Source: Pseudomonas batumici (GTDB lineage Bacteria; Pseudomonadota; Gammaproteobacteria; Pseudomonadales; Pseudomonadaceae). From it: a stretch of DNA of 60,499 nucleotides. Where the stretch lies: positions 1 to 60,499 of the forward strand of contig NZ_JXDG01000039.1 in NCBI RefSeq assembly GCF_000820515.1, given 5' to 3'. The notes under the pieces are model-generated. The model worked only from the letters and a program-made list of their open reading frames with translations. It was not told where the DNA came from and did no database searches. Position numbers and translations under genes: made by a program. This document shows, piece after piece, positions 18,501 to 27,841 of the stretch; positions within the stretch are counted from its first letter, which is position 1, and each line of letters begins with the position of its first letter.

Positions 18501-19439
18501 ATGCAACTCGAATGGCTCGAAGACTTTATCGAACTGGCTCGCACTCGCAGCCTGTCTCGTGCCGCCGAGATCCGTTGCGTGACACATCCCGCATTCGGCC
18601 GGCGTATTCGCGCGTTGGAGGAATGGGTCGGCACTTCGCTGATCGAACGCAAGCAACCGCTGTCCTTGACGCCCGGCGGCCTGCTGTTCCTGGAAGCCGC
18701 AACGCAATCGGTGGAGTTGCTGGCCGCGGTGCGGGCACAGTTCCAGGGGGGCGGATTGAGCCGCGATGAGCCGGTGCGCATTGCCACGGGACGAACCCTG
18801 GCCAGTGATTTCTTCCCCGACTGGTACGCGTCTCTGAACCCACAGTTCGGCTGCTTCCCCGTCTCCCTGGTGACCAGCGGTGCGCAGGAAGCGATCATGA
18901 AGTTGTCGGCCGGCGACGTGGACTTGCTGTTGAGCTTTTCCAGCCCGCTGACCCAGGTCCTGATCGATCCGGAGCGTTTCGACTCGTTGGTGCTCGCCAA
19001 CGAAGAGCTGCTACCGGTCAGTGCCCCGGACGCCCATGGACAACCCCTGTTCCATATTTCCGCCCACAGCAGCGCGCAGACCATCCCCTGGCTGGCGTTC
19101 TCGCCGACCCTCGCCCTGCGCGGAGTACTCGCCCAGCACTTGGCACGCCTGCCCCAGCGGTTGGCGTTGCGCATGATCTATCAAGCGGACTCCTACGAGG
19201 CCATTCTGGAAATGGCCAAGCGCGGCAGTGGCCTCGCCTGGCTGCCACGAATGGTCGCCAAAGGTGCCCTGGCATCCGGCGAGTTGCTGATCGCCGGCGG
19301 TCCGGAGTTTCAGATCAGCTTCGACGTGTCCTTGCATCGCCTGCGCTCCAATCAGAGCGAACGGGCGATGAAGATATGGCAGGGTCTGCTGTTGCGGCAT
19401 GCGGGGCACGGATCGAATCACGACACCAACCTGGCATGA
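18501..19439 (+). CDS. LysR-family transcriptional regulator
   Basis: A 312-residue regulator with the N-terminal winged helix (WLEDFIELARTRSLSRAA, then HPAFGRRIRALEEWVG) and a C-terminal effector-binding domain. The ATG is eight bases after GCAGGA. The next genes on the same strand encode a carrier, a deacylase and a porin, so it probably activates that set, although the gap to the carrier gene is 303 bp. The helix-turn-helix has the uncommon CVTHPAFGRRI in place of the usual SQPALS-type sequence. The effector is not predictable. Confidence 0.92.
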   Translation: MQLEWLEDFIELARTRSLSRAAEIRCVTHPAFGRRIRALEEWVGTSLIERKQPLSLTPGGLLFLEAATQSVELLAAVRAQFQGGGLSRDEPVRIATGRTLASDFFPDWYASLNPQFGCFPVSLVTSGAQEAIMKLSAGDVDLLLSFSSPLTQVLIDPERFDSLVLANEELLPVSAPDAHGQPLFHISAHSSAQTIPWLAFSPTLALRGVLAQHLARLPQRLALRMIYQADSYEAILEMAKRGSGLAWLPRMVAKGALASGELLIAGGPEFQISFDVSLHRLRSNQSERAMKIWQGLLLRHAGHGSNHDTNLA

Positions 19440-19742
19440 CCGCCCTCTCAAACGTGCACTGATTACGGGCACACGAAAAAAAGATCAGCGCTCCGATGAT
19501 CCTGAAAAGGCCATGCCGACAGGCGTGTGCGCAATCAGCTCAAGGATGTGCCGAAACAGCAATTGCCATCACCCAAGGCTTGATTCAATTTCGACTCCGG
19601 GCCGGACAGCCATGAAGGCGCAGATCTTCACCCGCTGTCCGGTTGTTTTCACCCATAACAATGACTGCCATCGATGTCATCGAACCGCACCGCGGCTCGC
19701 TGAATACGATAGACAACTGTGAAACAGACCCGGAACTCTCTC
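19440..19742. other. Intergenic region, 303 bp, with terminator-like repeat
   Basis: Between the LysR gene and the MFS carrier. It contains CCGGACAGC (19602-19610) and GCTGTCCGG (19634-19642), a perfect 9-bp inverted repeat with a 23-nt loop followed by TTGTTTT. This could end the LysR transcript or act on the carrier's leader. No other feature is seen. Confidence 0.45.
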
Positions 19743-21053
19743 ATGACCACTCAATCATCCATCGTGCATTCGGCACAGGTTTCAACCCAGCGAGGCCCTT
19801 GGAAGGAAATCGTCGCCGCCAGTATCGGCAATGCCCTGGAATTCTATGACTTGTTGATCTATGGCTATTTCGCGGTGGTGATCGGGAAGCTGTTTTTCCC
19901 GTCGAACAACGAAACCACTTCACTCCTGCTCAGCGTCGGTTCCTTCGGCATCTCCTTTTTGATGCGCCCGCTGGGTGCCATCGTGCTGGGCACCTATGCC
20001 GACCGGGTGGGGCGCAAGGCCTCGCTGACGATGTCGATCCTGATCATGATGCTCGGCACCGCACTGATCACCTTTGTCCCCTCCTATGAGCAGATCGGCC
20101 TGACCGCGCCGCTGCTGATTATCGTTGCGCGCATGCTGCAGGGTTTTTCCACCGGCGGGGAGTTCGGCGCCGCGACCGCCTTCATGATCGAGCACGCCGA
20201 TGCCAAACGACGTGGTTTCTTCGCCAGCTGGCAGTTGTCGACCCAGGGCCTGGCGACGGTGTTGGCGGCCGGGGTCAGCGCGTTGCTCAGCTACCTGTTG
20301 TCGGATGTGCAATTGAATGCCTGGGGCTGGCGCGTCGCTTTCGCCGTGGGCCTGCTGATCGGGCCAGTGGGTTTCTACATCCGCAGCCAGATCGATGAAA
20401 CCCCGGATTTCCAGAAGACCGTGGCGAACGTGCAGAAGAAAACCCCACTGCGCGATGTGTTGATCAAAGGTCATGTCAGCCTGCTGCTGGCCATCGGGGT
20501 GGTCGCGGGTGCAACGGCATTCAACTACGTACACAAGCTTTACATGCCGACCTATGCCTTGAAGCAATTGCACATCGCGGCCACGTCCTCGTACCTCGGG
20601 GCGCTGGTGACCGGAGCTACCCTGATGATCATGGCGCCGGTGTTCGGCGGCCTCTCGGATCGCCATGGTCGGTTTCGGGTGCTGAGCGTCGCCCTGCTGA
20701 TTACCGGTTTGTCGTCCTACCCGATGTTTCTGCTGCTCAACACCTTTCCCAGTGTCTCGGTCCTGCTGTTGGTGCAGGCCATCGTTGGCATCTTGATCGC
20801 CGCGTGCCTGGGACCGATCCCGGCGATGCTGGCCGACATATTCCCCACCAGCATCCGGGGTACTGGCCTCGCGCTCAGCTACAACTTTTCGATCACCCTG
20901 TTTGGTGGTTTCGCCCCACTGATCGTGACCTGGATGATCGATGCCACCGGCAACAAGCTGGCGCCCAGCTTCTACGTCATGGCGACTGCGCTGATCAGCG
21001 TCATCGCCGTGGTCAGCCTTGGCCGCCGCATGCAGCGCAACACCTCGAGCTGA
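19743..21053 (+). CDS. MFS transporter, metabolite:H+ symporter (MHS) family
   Basis: A 436-residue carrier with about 12 membrane helices. It has the MHS-type N-terminal motif LEFYDLLIYGYFA, the loop motif ADRVGRKASL between helices 2 and 3, and GFSTGGEFGAA in helix 4. Relatives carry citrate, 2-oxoglutarate, tricarballylate or betaines. The ATG at 19743 is preceded by CGGAAC, a weak site; an in-frame GTG at 19719 is an alternative. It is followed by an AstE/AspA-like hydrolase and an OprD porin, suggesting uptake of an acidic or N-acylated compound. Confidence 0.92.
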   Translation: MTTQSSIVHSAQVSTQRGPWKEIVAASIGNALEFYDLLIYGYFAVVIGKLFFPSNNETTSLLLSVGSFGISFLMRPLGAIVLGTYADRVGRKASLTMSILIMMLGTALITFVPSYEQIGLTAPLLIIVARMLQGFSTGGEFGAATAFMIEHADAKRRGFFASWQLSTQGLATVLAAGVSALLSYLLSDVQLNAWGWRVAFAVGLLIGPVGFYIRSQIDETPDFQKTVANVQKKTPLRDVLIKGHVSLLLAIGVVAGATAFNYVHKLYMPTYALKQLHIAATSSYLGALVTGATLMIMAPVFGGLSDRHGRFRVLSVALLITGLSSYPMFLLLNTFPSVSVLLLVQAIVGILIAACLGPIPAMLADIFPTSIRGTGLALSYNFSITLFGGFAPLIVTWMIDATGNKLAPSFYVMATALISVIAVVSLGRRMQRNTSS

Positions 21054-21151
21054 CCTTCAGCCGCTCCCTTCCTTTTTCAGTAAAAACCATCGTCCATGCC
21101 GCGCCTGCAGGTTGCACGGCAAGCGAAAGCTATTGTCTGTCGGAGACCGAA

Positions 21152-22141
21152 ATGAAGACCCTTGAACAAGTTCGTGCGTCCCTGAAACCGTACCCGGTGG
21201 AGGTTGAATTCCCCGATATCCGCCCATGGAAAACCGGTAACTGCGGGGTCGACTACGTCCACAGCTTCGACAGTGGCGTACCCGGACCGCACGTGATGAT
21301 CATGGCGCTGACCCATGGCAACGAAGTCAGCGGCGCTATTGCCGTGGACGCGTTCCTACGCAGTGGCTTGCGCCCTCGCCAGGGCCGCTTGAGCCTGGGC
21401 TTCGGCAACGTCGAGGCTTATCACCGCTTCGACCCACAGGACATCGATGCGACCCGTTACCTCGACGAAGACATGAATCGCGTCTGGCTACCCGCGAAGC
21501 TCGACAGTGAGCAGCAGTCCCTCGAACTGCGCCGGGCCCGCGAACTGCGCCCCTTCATTGACAGCGTCGACCTGTTGCTTGACATCCACTCGATGCATGA
21601 AGAGTCCGCGCCGCTGATGATGTGCGGTGCACGCACCAAGGGCCTGGAGTTCGCCGCAACGCTGGGAGTGCCGGCAACCGTCGTCGTCGATGCCGGTCAC
21701 GCCAACGGTCGTCGCCTGCGTGATTACGCTGATTTCAACGATGCCGCCAGCAGGAAGAACGCATTGCTGGTCGAGACCGGCCAGCACTTTTCGCAACGCA
21801 GCCGGCAGGTCGCACTGGATGTGGCGGCGCGCTTTCTGATCACCACCCAGGCGGTGTCCGAAGAAGACGTCGCAGCGTTTCTCAGCCCCCGTGAACCCGG
21901 ACCTCAGCGCTTCCTCCAGGTCACTGAGCCGGTGGTCGCCAACAGCATGGACTTTAACTTTGTCGAGGACTTCCGCGGACTGGAGCTGATCGCCCGTGCT
22001 GGAACGGTCATCGCTCGGGACGGTGATCAGGAGATCGTCACGCCCTATGACAACTGCGTGCTGGTCCAGCCGTCGCTCAGGCATCTCAGCCCTGGCGTCA
22101 CCGTCGTAAGACTGGCCAAGGTGCTGGATATCCCGCACTAG
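21152..22141 (+). CDS. Succinylglutamate desuccinylase/aspartoacylase-family hydrolase
   Basis: A 329-residue zinc hydrolase of the M14-like AstE/AspA family. The zinc ligands are seen in LTHGNEVSG (His and Glu, about residue 53) and in DIHSMHEES (His, about residue 148). Family members remove acyl groups from N-acyl amino acids or related amides. The start at 21152 (MKTLEQVR) has CGGAGA eight bases upstream; a much longer frame overlaps the MFS gene and is not used. It lies 98 bp after the carrier gene and 62 bp before the porin gene. The true substrate is unknown; AstE itself is unlikely because no ast genes are present. Confidence 0.88.
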   Translation: MKTLEQVRASLKPYPVEVEFPDIRPWKTGNCGVDYVHSFDSGVPGPHVMIMALTHGNEVSGAIAVDAFLRSGLRPRQGRLSLGFGNVEAYHRFDPQDIDATRYLDEDMNRVWLPAKLDSEQQSLELRRARELRPFIDSVDLLLDIHSMHEESAPLMMCGARTKGLEFAATLGVPATVVVDAGHANGRRLRDYADFNDAASRKNALLVETGQHFSQRSRQVALDVAARFLITTQAVSEEDVAAFLSPREPGPQRFLQVTEPVVANSMDFNFVEDFRGLELIARAGTVIARDGDQEIVTPYDNCVLVQPSLRHLSPGVTVVRLAKVLDIPH

Positions 22142-22203
22142 CACCCGTCCTCGCAAATCCCACTCTCCCCCCTTCCCCCTTGCTACGACTGGAGATGCGT
22201 TGA

Positions 22204-23550
22204 ATGAAAAAAATGCCATGGATCATCATGATGGGCGCAGGCACCGTCAGCCCGCTCATGAGTGGATGGGTGCAAGCCGCCGGGTTCATCGAGGACAGTC
22301 ACGCCGACCTGACCTTGCGCAACTTTTACATCAGTAACGATACCCGCAACAGCACGACGCCGAACATCAAGGAGTGGGCACAGGGCTTCATGCTCAATTA
22401 TCAGTCCGGTTTCACCCAGGGCACCCTCGGCTTCGGCGTCGATGCCCTTGGTTTGTTGGGCATGAAACTGGATTCGGGTGGCAATGCAACCAAGGCCGGC
22501 CGCGACCGCACCCCAGGTGTATTGGAGCCTCTGAGCAACGGCAGCCCGGTAGATGAATACGCCAGCCTCGGGTTGGCGGCCAAGATGAAACTCTCCAAAA
22601 CCGAATTTCGCTACGGAACGCTACAACCGAAACTACCGGTCATCTATGCCAACGACGGTCGTTTGCTGCCACAAACGTTCGAGGGCGGCCAGGTTACCAG
22701 CAAGGAAATCGACAATCTCACGTTGGTCGGCGGGCGCCTGGAGCACGCCAAGGCCCGGGCGTCCACCGATAATCAGGCGCTGTCGATCGGTGGCGCGGGT
22801 AATGTGCCCGGCACCAGCAACCTGCGCCGCAGCAACGCCTTCTACTACGCAGGTGGCGATTACCAGGTCAGCAAAAACCTGCTCGCCCAGTACTACTACG
22901 GCGAACTGGATAATTTTTACCAACAACACTTTTTTGGCCTCACTCACACGCTACCGCTGCCGGTGGGCTCGTTCAAATCGGACCTGCGCTATTTCGTGAG
23001 TGATTCGGATGGCAAGAACGGCAGCACCGCTGGCCGCGCCGAGGGTTACACCAGTACCGGCTACTACGGTAACGGCGTCACTCACGGCAAGGTCGATAAC
23101 GACCTGTTCAGCTCGTTGTTCACCTACAGCCTTTCCGGCCACGCGTTCAGCCTCGGTTACCAGAAATCCTCGGGGGATAGCGCCATGCCGTTCATCAACC
23201 AAGGCGATGGCGCCAGCGTTTATCTCAACACCGATCGCCTGGTCAGCAACTTCACCCGTGCTGGCGAACGCACCTGGATCGGCCAGTACGCTTATGACTT
23301 TGCCGCCCTTGGCGTGCCAGGGCTGACCAGTACAGTGTCCTACTACAAGGGCGACCAGATCGCTTCGGCGACCGGTGGACTCCGGGAGTGGGAGCGTGAC
23401 CTGATCATCGCCTACGTACTGCCCGATGGTCCGCTCAAGGGGTTGGGCGTGACCTGGCGCAACGCCACCTATCGCAGCCAGGCGGCGATCGGTACCGCCG
23501 ATGCCGACCATAACCGACTGATGATCAGCTATAGCTTGCCGCTGTTCTGA
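22204..23550 (+). CDS. OprD-family outer-membrane porin
   Basis: A 448-residue substrate-specific porin. A signal peptide ends about residue 25 (GWVQA, then AGFIEDS). The mature part carries OprD family features (GFIEDSHADLTLRNFY, RYGTLQPKLPVIYANDGRLLP) and ends in a phenylalanine-terminated strand (YSLPLF), as needed for barrel assembly. OprD members in Pseudomonas admit amino acids or carboxylic acids one class at a time. It is the last gene of the LysR/MFS/deacylase group and probably supplies the outer-membrane step for the same substrate. Confidence 0.95.
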   Translation: MKKMPWIIMMGAGTVSPLMSGWVQAAGFIEDSHADLTLRNFYISNDTRNSTTPNIKEWAQGFMLNYQSGFTQGTLGFGVDALGLLGMKLDSGGNATKAGRDRTPGVLEPLSNGSPVDEYASLGLAAKMKLSKTEFRYGTLQPKLPVIYANDGRLLPQTFEGGQVTSKEIDNLTLVGGRLEHAKARASTDNQALSIGGAGNVPGTSNLRRSNAFYYAGGDYQVSKNLLAQYYYGELDNFYQQHFFGLTHTLPLPVGSFKSDLRYFVSDSDGKNGSTAGRAEGYTSTGYYGNGVTHGKVDNDLFSSLFTYSLSGHAFSLGYQKSSGDSAMPFINQGDGASVYLNTDRLVSNFTRAGERTWIGQYAYDFAALGVPGLTSTVSYYKGDQIASATGGLREWERDLIIAYVLPDGPLKGLGVTWRNATYRSQAAIGTADADHNRLMISYSLPLF

Positions 23551-23578
23551 TTCCCCCCTGATTTCAAAATACCCAATG

Positions 23579-23610
23579 CCTGCGGACGGTACCCGGCTGC
23601 CCGCAGGTTT
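23579..23610 (+). terminator. Possible terminator after the porin gene
   Basis: The inverted repeat CCTGCGG (23579-23585) / CCGCAGG (23601-23607) is followed by only TTTC. It is weak, but placed where the operon should end and just ahead of the chemoreceptor gene. Confidence 0.4.
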
Positions 23611-23651
23611 CATCGGCTCGTTCGTAGCCGATTTATCGAGGAGGTGTGCCG

Positions 23652-25538
23652 ATGAAAGGCCTGGGTTTCAGTCGCAAAATATTGATCGCCGCCGCCCTGA
23701 TCGTCATCGTGGTCTTCAGTGCTTTCATCTACGTCAGCGACTATCGGCAGCGGCAAACCTTGCGCGGCGATGTTGACGCGAAGTTACAGCAGTTGGGCAG
23801 GCTGACCGCCCACGATATTCAGGCCTGGCTGGAAAGCCGCATGCAGTTGATCCAGACACTGGGCCAACGACTCAACGTCGAGGGGACTGACAAGGCCACC
23901 CTGCTCAAGGCCATCGACTTGCCGGTCTATGCAGAAAACTTCCAGCTGATTTCATACGGTGGTAGCGACGGCTCGATGTTTTCATTGCCGGAAAGTGTGC
24001 GCGCCGCAGACTATGACCCCAGGGTGCGCAGTTGGTACAAGGCGGCGCAGGACAAGCAACAGACCGTATTTACCGAACCCTACGTCGCGGCTTCTTCGGG
24101 AAAGCTGGTGATGACCGTGGCGACGCCTGTGAAGTATCAAGACCGCTCCGGCGTGGCCTGTGCCAACCTGTCCCTCGACGCCTTGAGCAAGATGATCAAC
24201 ACCCTGGATTTCGGCGGGCATGGTTACGCCTTCATCGTCAGCGCCGACGGCAAGGTGCTGGTCCATCCGGACAACCAGTACATCCTCAAGGGCCTCAAGG
24301 AGGTCTTCCCACAGGGCACGCCGGCACCCACTTCAGGCGTCCGTGAAATCCGCAGCGGCAGCGGCTCGCAGTTCGTCTCCTTCACCCCTGTCGAGGGAGT
24401 GCCTTCGGCCAATTGGTACGTGGTGATGGTCATCGACCAACAGGCGGCGTTCTCGATGCTGGGTGAGTTACGCACCCTGGCGATCACCGCCACCTTGATA
24501 GCGGTCGCCATCATCATCCTGTTGCTCGGTGTGTTGATCCGTTGGCTGATGCGGCCGCTGCACACCATGGGACGAGCCTTGGAAGACATCGCCAATGGCG
24601 AAGGCGACCTGACCCAGCGCCTGCCGATCAACTCCCGTGATGAGTTCGGGACACTGGCACAGTCGTTCAATCGCTTTCTGGCATTCATTCAAGGCTCCAT
24701 TCGCGAGGTGGCGAGCACCAGTGCCAGCCTCAATCACGTCGCGACGTTGGTGACCCGGGTGTCGAGCACTTCGATGAGCCATTCCGATGAGCAGGCGGCA
24801 CGCACCGAGAGCGTGGTATCGGCGATCCATCAACTGGGCGCGGCATCTTCTGAGATCGCCCGCAATGCGGCGCTGGCGTCGCAAAGCTCCAATGACGCTC
24901 GGCAGTTGGCCGATGACGGTCAAAACGTTGTCGAAACGACCATCGAGGCGATCAATCGGCTGTCGAGAAATATCGACAAGTCGCGTATTACCATCGAGCA
25001 GCTCGCCACCCAGACTGCCGACATCGGGCAGATTCTCGAGGTCATCACCAGCATATCGCGGCAAACCAACCTGCTGGCGTTGAACGCGGCCATTGAGGCG
25101 GCACGTGCCGGGGAAGCCGGCAGAGGCTTTGCCGTGGTCGCCGATGAAGTGCGCAACCTGGCACATCGCACCCAGGACTCGGCGCAACAAGTGCACACCT
25201 TGATCGAGCAGTTGCAAATCGGCGCACAAGCCGCCGTGGTGACCATGACCGAGAGCCAGCGCGAAAGCGAGACCAGCGTGACGGTAGCCAACCAGGCGGG
25301 GGAACGCCTGGGTCGGGTTGCCCGGCGCATCGGTGAAATAGATGCGATGAACCAGTCTGTCGCGGCCGCCACGGAGGAGCAGACGGCGGTGGTGCTCTCG
25401 ATCAACGACGACATGGCGCAGATAGATGTCTTGAACCATCACGGCGTGACGAACTTGCATTCGACGCTCAATGCCTGCGTTGATCTGGAGCGTGAGGCCG
25501 TCAGGCTGCAGCACCTGGTGACACACTTCAAGATATGA
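23652..25538 (+). CDS. Methyl-accepting chemotaxis protein with double-Cache domain
   Basis: A 628-residue chemoreceptor. A membrane helix (about 8-28) precedes a periplasmic dCache_1 domain of about 240 residues ([43 protein letters not shown]). A second helix (about 272-295), HAMP and a complete signalling domain with [18 protein letters not shown] follow. dCache receptors of this family in Pseudomonas commonly sense amino acids, polyamines or organic acids. The ATG at 23652 is seven bases after AGGAGG; a GTG six bases earlier is less well placed. It may sense the substrate of the preceding uptake genes, which is only suggested by position. Confidence 0.94.
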   Translation: MKGLGFSRKILIAAALIVIVVFSAFIYVSDYRQRQTLRGDVDAKLQQLGRLTAHDIQAWLESRMQLIQTLGQRLNVEGTDKATLLKAIDLPVYAENFQLISYGGSDGSMFSLPESVRAADYDPRVRSWYKAAQDKQQTVFTEPYVAASSGKLVMTVATPVKYQDRSGVACANLSLDALSKMINTLDFGGHGYAFIVSADGKVLVHPDNQYILKGLKEVFPQGTPAPTSGVREIRSGSGSQFVSFTPVEGVPSANWYVVMVIDQQAAFSMLGELRTLAITATLIAVAIIILLLGVLIRWLMRPLHTMGRALEDIANGEGDLTQRLPINSRDEFGTLAQSFNRFLAFIQGSIREVASTSASLNHVATLVTRVSSTSMSHSDEQAARTESVVSAIHQLGAASSEIARNAALASQSSNDARQLADDGQNVVETTIEAINRLSRNIDKSRITIEQLATQTADIGQILEVITSISRQTNLLALNAAIEAARAGEAGRGFAVVADEVRNLAHRTQDSAQQVHTLIEQLQIGAQAAVVTMTESQRESETSVTVANQAGERLGRVARRIGEIDAMNQSVAAATEEQTAVVLSINDDMAQIDVLNHHGVTNLHSTLNACVDLEREAVRLQHLVTHFKI

Positions 25539-25586
25539 CGGTTTGCCGGGGTGCTGCCATGCGGGTGACACCTCGTTGAACGCGTC

Positions 25587-26756
25587 TCAGTAGTCGACCC
25601 AGACCCCACCGCCATTGGCCGACTGGACACAGCGCTCGACCCAACGGACGCCTTCGACACCGGCATGGATATCCGGGTAACGCAGTGTCGCCAGCCGTTG
25701 CTGATCGCCACGGTCGGCAGCGTCCATGGCCAGGGCGAAACGGTAGTAGAGGTTGGCCCAGGCCTCGAAGAGCCCTTCCGGGTGCCCGGCGCCGATCCGG
25801 TCATCGAGCAATGCCTGCGGATGCAGGTAGCCCATCCCGCGCTCCAGCACCTGGGCGGGTTTGCCCTGGACTTCGAAGGACAGTTGGTTCGGCCGCTCGT
25901 CCCACCATTCAAGGCTGGCCCTGGAACCGATCACGCGAATCTTCTGGCCATGCATGGAGCCGGCGTTCACCGCGCTTGACCAGACACTGCCCGTGGCCCC
26001 GCCTTCGTACTCCATCAGTGTGTAGGCGTTGTCCTCGAGCGGCGCGCGGCTTTTGACAAAGCTCTGGCGCGTGCACAGCAACCTTATGATCTTGAGCTCG
26101 GGCAGCATCACTTCCGACAGGTACAGCGGATGGGTGCCGACATCGCCCAACACATAGCTGGGGCCGGCAAGGCGCGGATCGACTCGCCATTGAGCGGCCT
26201 GGCTTTGCGTCTCCACCGGCTCGCAATGGAAACCATGGGCAAACTGCAGGTGCACCATGCGGATGTCGCCCAGTTCGCCCGCGGCAATCATTTCCCGGGC
26301 CTGCTCGATCAGTTGATGCCCTGCGTAGCCGTAGGTCACCCCGACAATCCGGTTTCTGGACAGGGCGATTTCCCGCAGGGTCTGCGCCTCTTCAAGGGTG
26401 AAGCACAACGGTTTTTCGCAGACCACATGCAGCCCCGCTTCCAGAGCCGCTTTGGTGATCGCGAAATGGGTACCGTTGGGGGTCGCCACGGAAACCGCCT
26501 GGATGCCATCGGGCCGCCCGGCCTCCCCGGCAAACAGGCTGCGATAGTCGGTATAGCAGCGTTCGGGGTCGACCCCCAGCTCGATACCGAAGGCCCGACC
26601 TCGCTGCGGATCCAGGTCGAAGGCGCCGGCCACCAGCGCGAACGACTGGTCACGCAATGCCGCGCTGCGGTGGATGTAGCCGATCTGACTGTCGCGTCCG
26701 CCGCCTACCATGGCCCAACGCAGAGGTTGGGAAATACGCTTGCTGCCATTGATCAT
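25587..26756 (-). CDS. Gfo/Idh/MocA-family oxidoreductase
   Basis: A 389-residue NAD(P)-dependent dehydrogenase of sugars or cyclitols. The nucleotide-binding start is MVGGGRDSQIGYIHRSAA and the family's catalytic Lys is in CEKPLCF, near residue 105. The start at 26756 (MINGSK) follows AAGGA; a 30-codon longer frame overlaps the upstream gene and is rejected. It lies 25 bp after the TIM-barrel gene. Together they resemble inositol- or sugar-type catabolic pairs, in which the dehydrogenase makes a keto-sugar for the isomerase/dehydratase. The substrate is unknown. Confidence 0.92.
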   Translation of the reverse strand: MINGSKRISQPLRWAMVGGGRDSQIGYIHRSAALRDQSFALVAGAFDLDPQRGRAFGIELGVDPERCYTDYRSLFAGEAGRPDGIQAVSVATPNGTHFAITKAALEAGLHVVCEKPLCFTLEEAQTLREIALSRNRIVGVTYGYAGHQLIEQAREMIAAGELGDIRMVHLQFAHGFHCEPVETQSQAAQWRVDPRLAGPSYVLGDVGTHPLYLSEVMLPELKIIRLLCTRQSFVKSRAPLEDNAYTLMEYEGGATGSVWSSAVNAGSMHGQKIRVIGSRASLEWWDERPNQLSFEVQGKPAQVLERGMGYLHPQALLDDRIGAGHPEGLFEAWANLYYRFALAMDAADRGDQQRLATLRYPDIHAGVEGVRWVERCVQSANGGGVWVDY

Positions 26757-26781
26757 CGATAAGTCCTTCGCGTGGGAGAAA

Positions 26782-27705
26782 TCAGAAACCGACCTGGGCA
26801 AGGTAGGCGCGGCTGGCTGCAACATCGCGCAGGCTGCCATGGGCATTACGCGGATCGCGTTCCTGCTCGACCGTGATGTAGCCCTGGTAACCGAGCTCGG
26901 TAATCAGCTCACGCAAGGCGTGATAGTCGATGACACCTTGGCCGATCGGGCACATCACGCCCTTGGCGCAGGCGGCGAAAAAGCTGATGTGTTCGCCCAG
27001 CACCTGATCGAACACGGCCTGGTCGATGTCCTTGAAATGCAGGTAATCGAGGCGATCGGCGTATTGGCGCAAGGTCTGCACCGGGTCCATGCCGGCGTAA
27101 TAAAGATGACCGGTGTCCAGGCACAACCCGGCGACTTCATGGGGAATGTCGGCGACCAGTTGCGCCAGTTCGTCGGCGAATTCGATGTAGCCGCCGGCAT
27201 GGGGGTGGATCACCGTGCGCACGCCGAACGCCGACCAGGCCAGATCGGCAATGGCCCGGATATGGCTCATCATGCCCGCCCAGGCGGCGGGCGCCAGGCG
27301 CGGCGCACGCGCGGAGTGTCCGGCCGCGTAGTCGCGCACTTCATGCCCCCAATCGATGACCACCAGGCAGGGCATGGCGAAGCGCTGCCCCGGCTCCTTG
27401 GGAATCTCCGGCAACTGCTTGAGCAAGGTACAGATATTTCGGGTCTGCTCCAGCAGATTCGGCAGGTTGGCCGGATCGACCAGATTGTCGAAGATCGTAC
27501 CGGCCACCACCCGCAGCCCCTGCTCGGCGAGCTCTGCGCCCACCACGGTGGCATCGAGCGGCAGGTAACCGTACGGTCCCAGCTCGATGCCGCGATAGCC
27601 GGCTTGCGCGGCTTCGCCGAGGACCTGTTGCCACTCGGGCAGATGCGGGTTGTTGACGTCGTCTACGCCCCAGCAACAAGGGGCAGTGGAGATATGAAGG
27701 GACAT
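26782..27705 (-). CDS. IolE-like sugar phosphate isomerase/epimerase family protein
   Basis: A 307-residue xylose-isomerase-type TIM barrel. Segments such as GYRGIELGPYGYLP, VIHPHAGGYIEF, CLDTGHLYYAG and ITVEQERDP provide the His, Asp and Glu expected for the metal site, and resemble inosose dehydratase IolE. It is the first gene of a two-gene operon with the Gfo/Idh/MocA dehydrogenase and is divergent from a LacI regulator. The 5' leader carries an exact AACAACAA motif 16 nt before the ATG. No transporter accompanies it here, so the substrate may enter by a carrier elsewhere. Confidence 0.88.
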   Translation of the reverse strand: MSLHISTAPCCWGVDDVNNPHLPEWQQVLGEAAQAGYRGIELGPYGYLPLDATVVGAELAEQGLRVVAGTIFDNLVDPANLPNLLEQTRNICTLLKQLPEIPKEPGQRFAMPCLVVIDWGHEVRDYAAGHSARAPRLAPAAWAGMMSHIRAIADLAWSAFGVRTVIHPHAGGYIEFADELAQLVADIPHEVAGLCLDTGHLYYAGMDPVQTLRQYADRLDYLHFKDIDQAVFDQVLGEHISFFAACAKGVMCPIGQGVIDYHALRELITELGYQGYITVEQERDPRNAHGSLRDVAASRAYLAQVGF

Positions 27706-27720
27706 GTCAGGCTCCTGGGA

Positions 27721-27728
27721 TTGTTGTT
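27721..27728 (-). promoter_or_regulatory. Hfq/Crc-type motif before the TIM-barrel gene
   Basis: An exact AACAACAA on the minus strand lies just upstream of the CCAGGAG ribosome binding site of the IolE-like gene, the typical place for Hfq/Crc repression of translation. Confidence 0.6.
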
Positions 27729-27798
27729 ATGAGGGGCTGTTTGGCTCAGGGAAATCCTAAGTGGCCGGCGTACTCGGCTGCTATAGTCCGTCGGCCAT

Positions 27799-27816
27799 AC
27801 CTGTCATAACCTGTCA
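27799..27816 (+). promoter_or_regulatory. Direct repeat ACCTGTCA, candidate LacI-regulator site
   Basis: Two copies of ACCTGTCA spaced 10 bp apart (27799-27806 and 27809-27816) lie just before the LacI-type gene in the divergent promoter region. They occupy one face of the helix. The usual LacI palindrome is not evident. Confidence 0.35.
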
Positions 27817-27841
27817 AAACCAACAAGGAAGCTTTCATTTC

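Noticed and set aside
20804..21151. N-terminal extension of the AspA-like protein overlapping the MFS gene
   Set aside because: It reads the MFS gene in another frame; a good ribosome site precedes the ATG at 21152.
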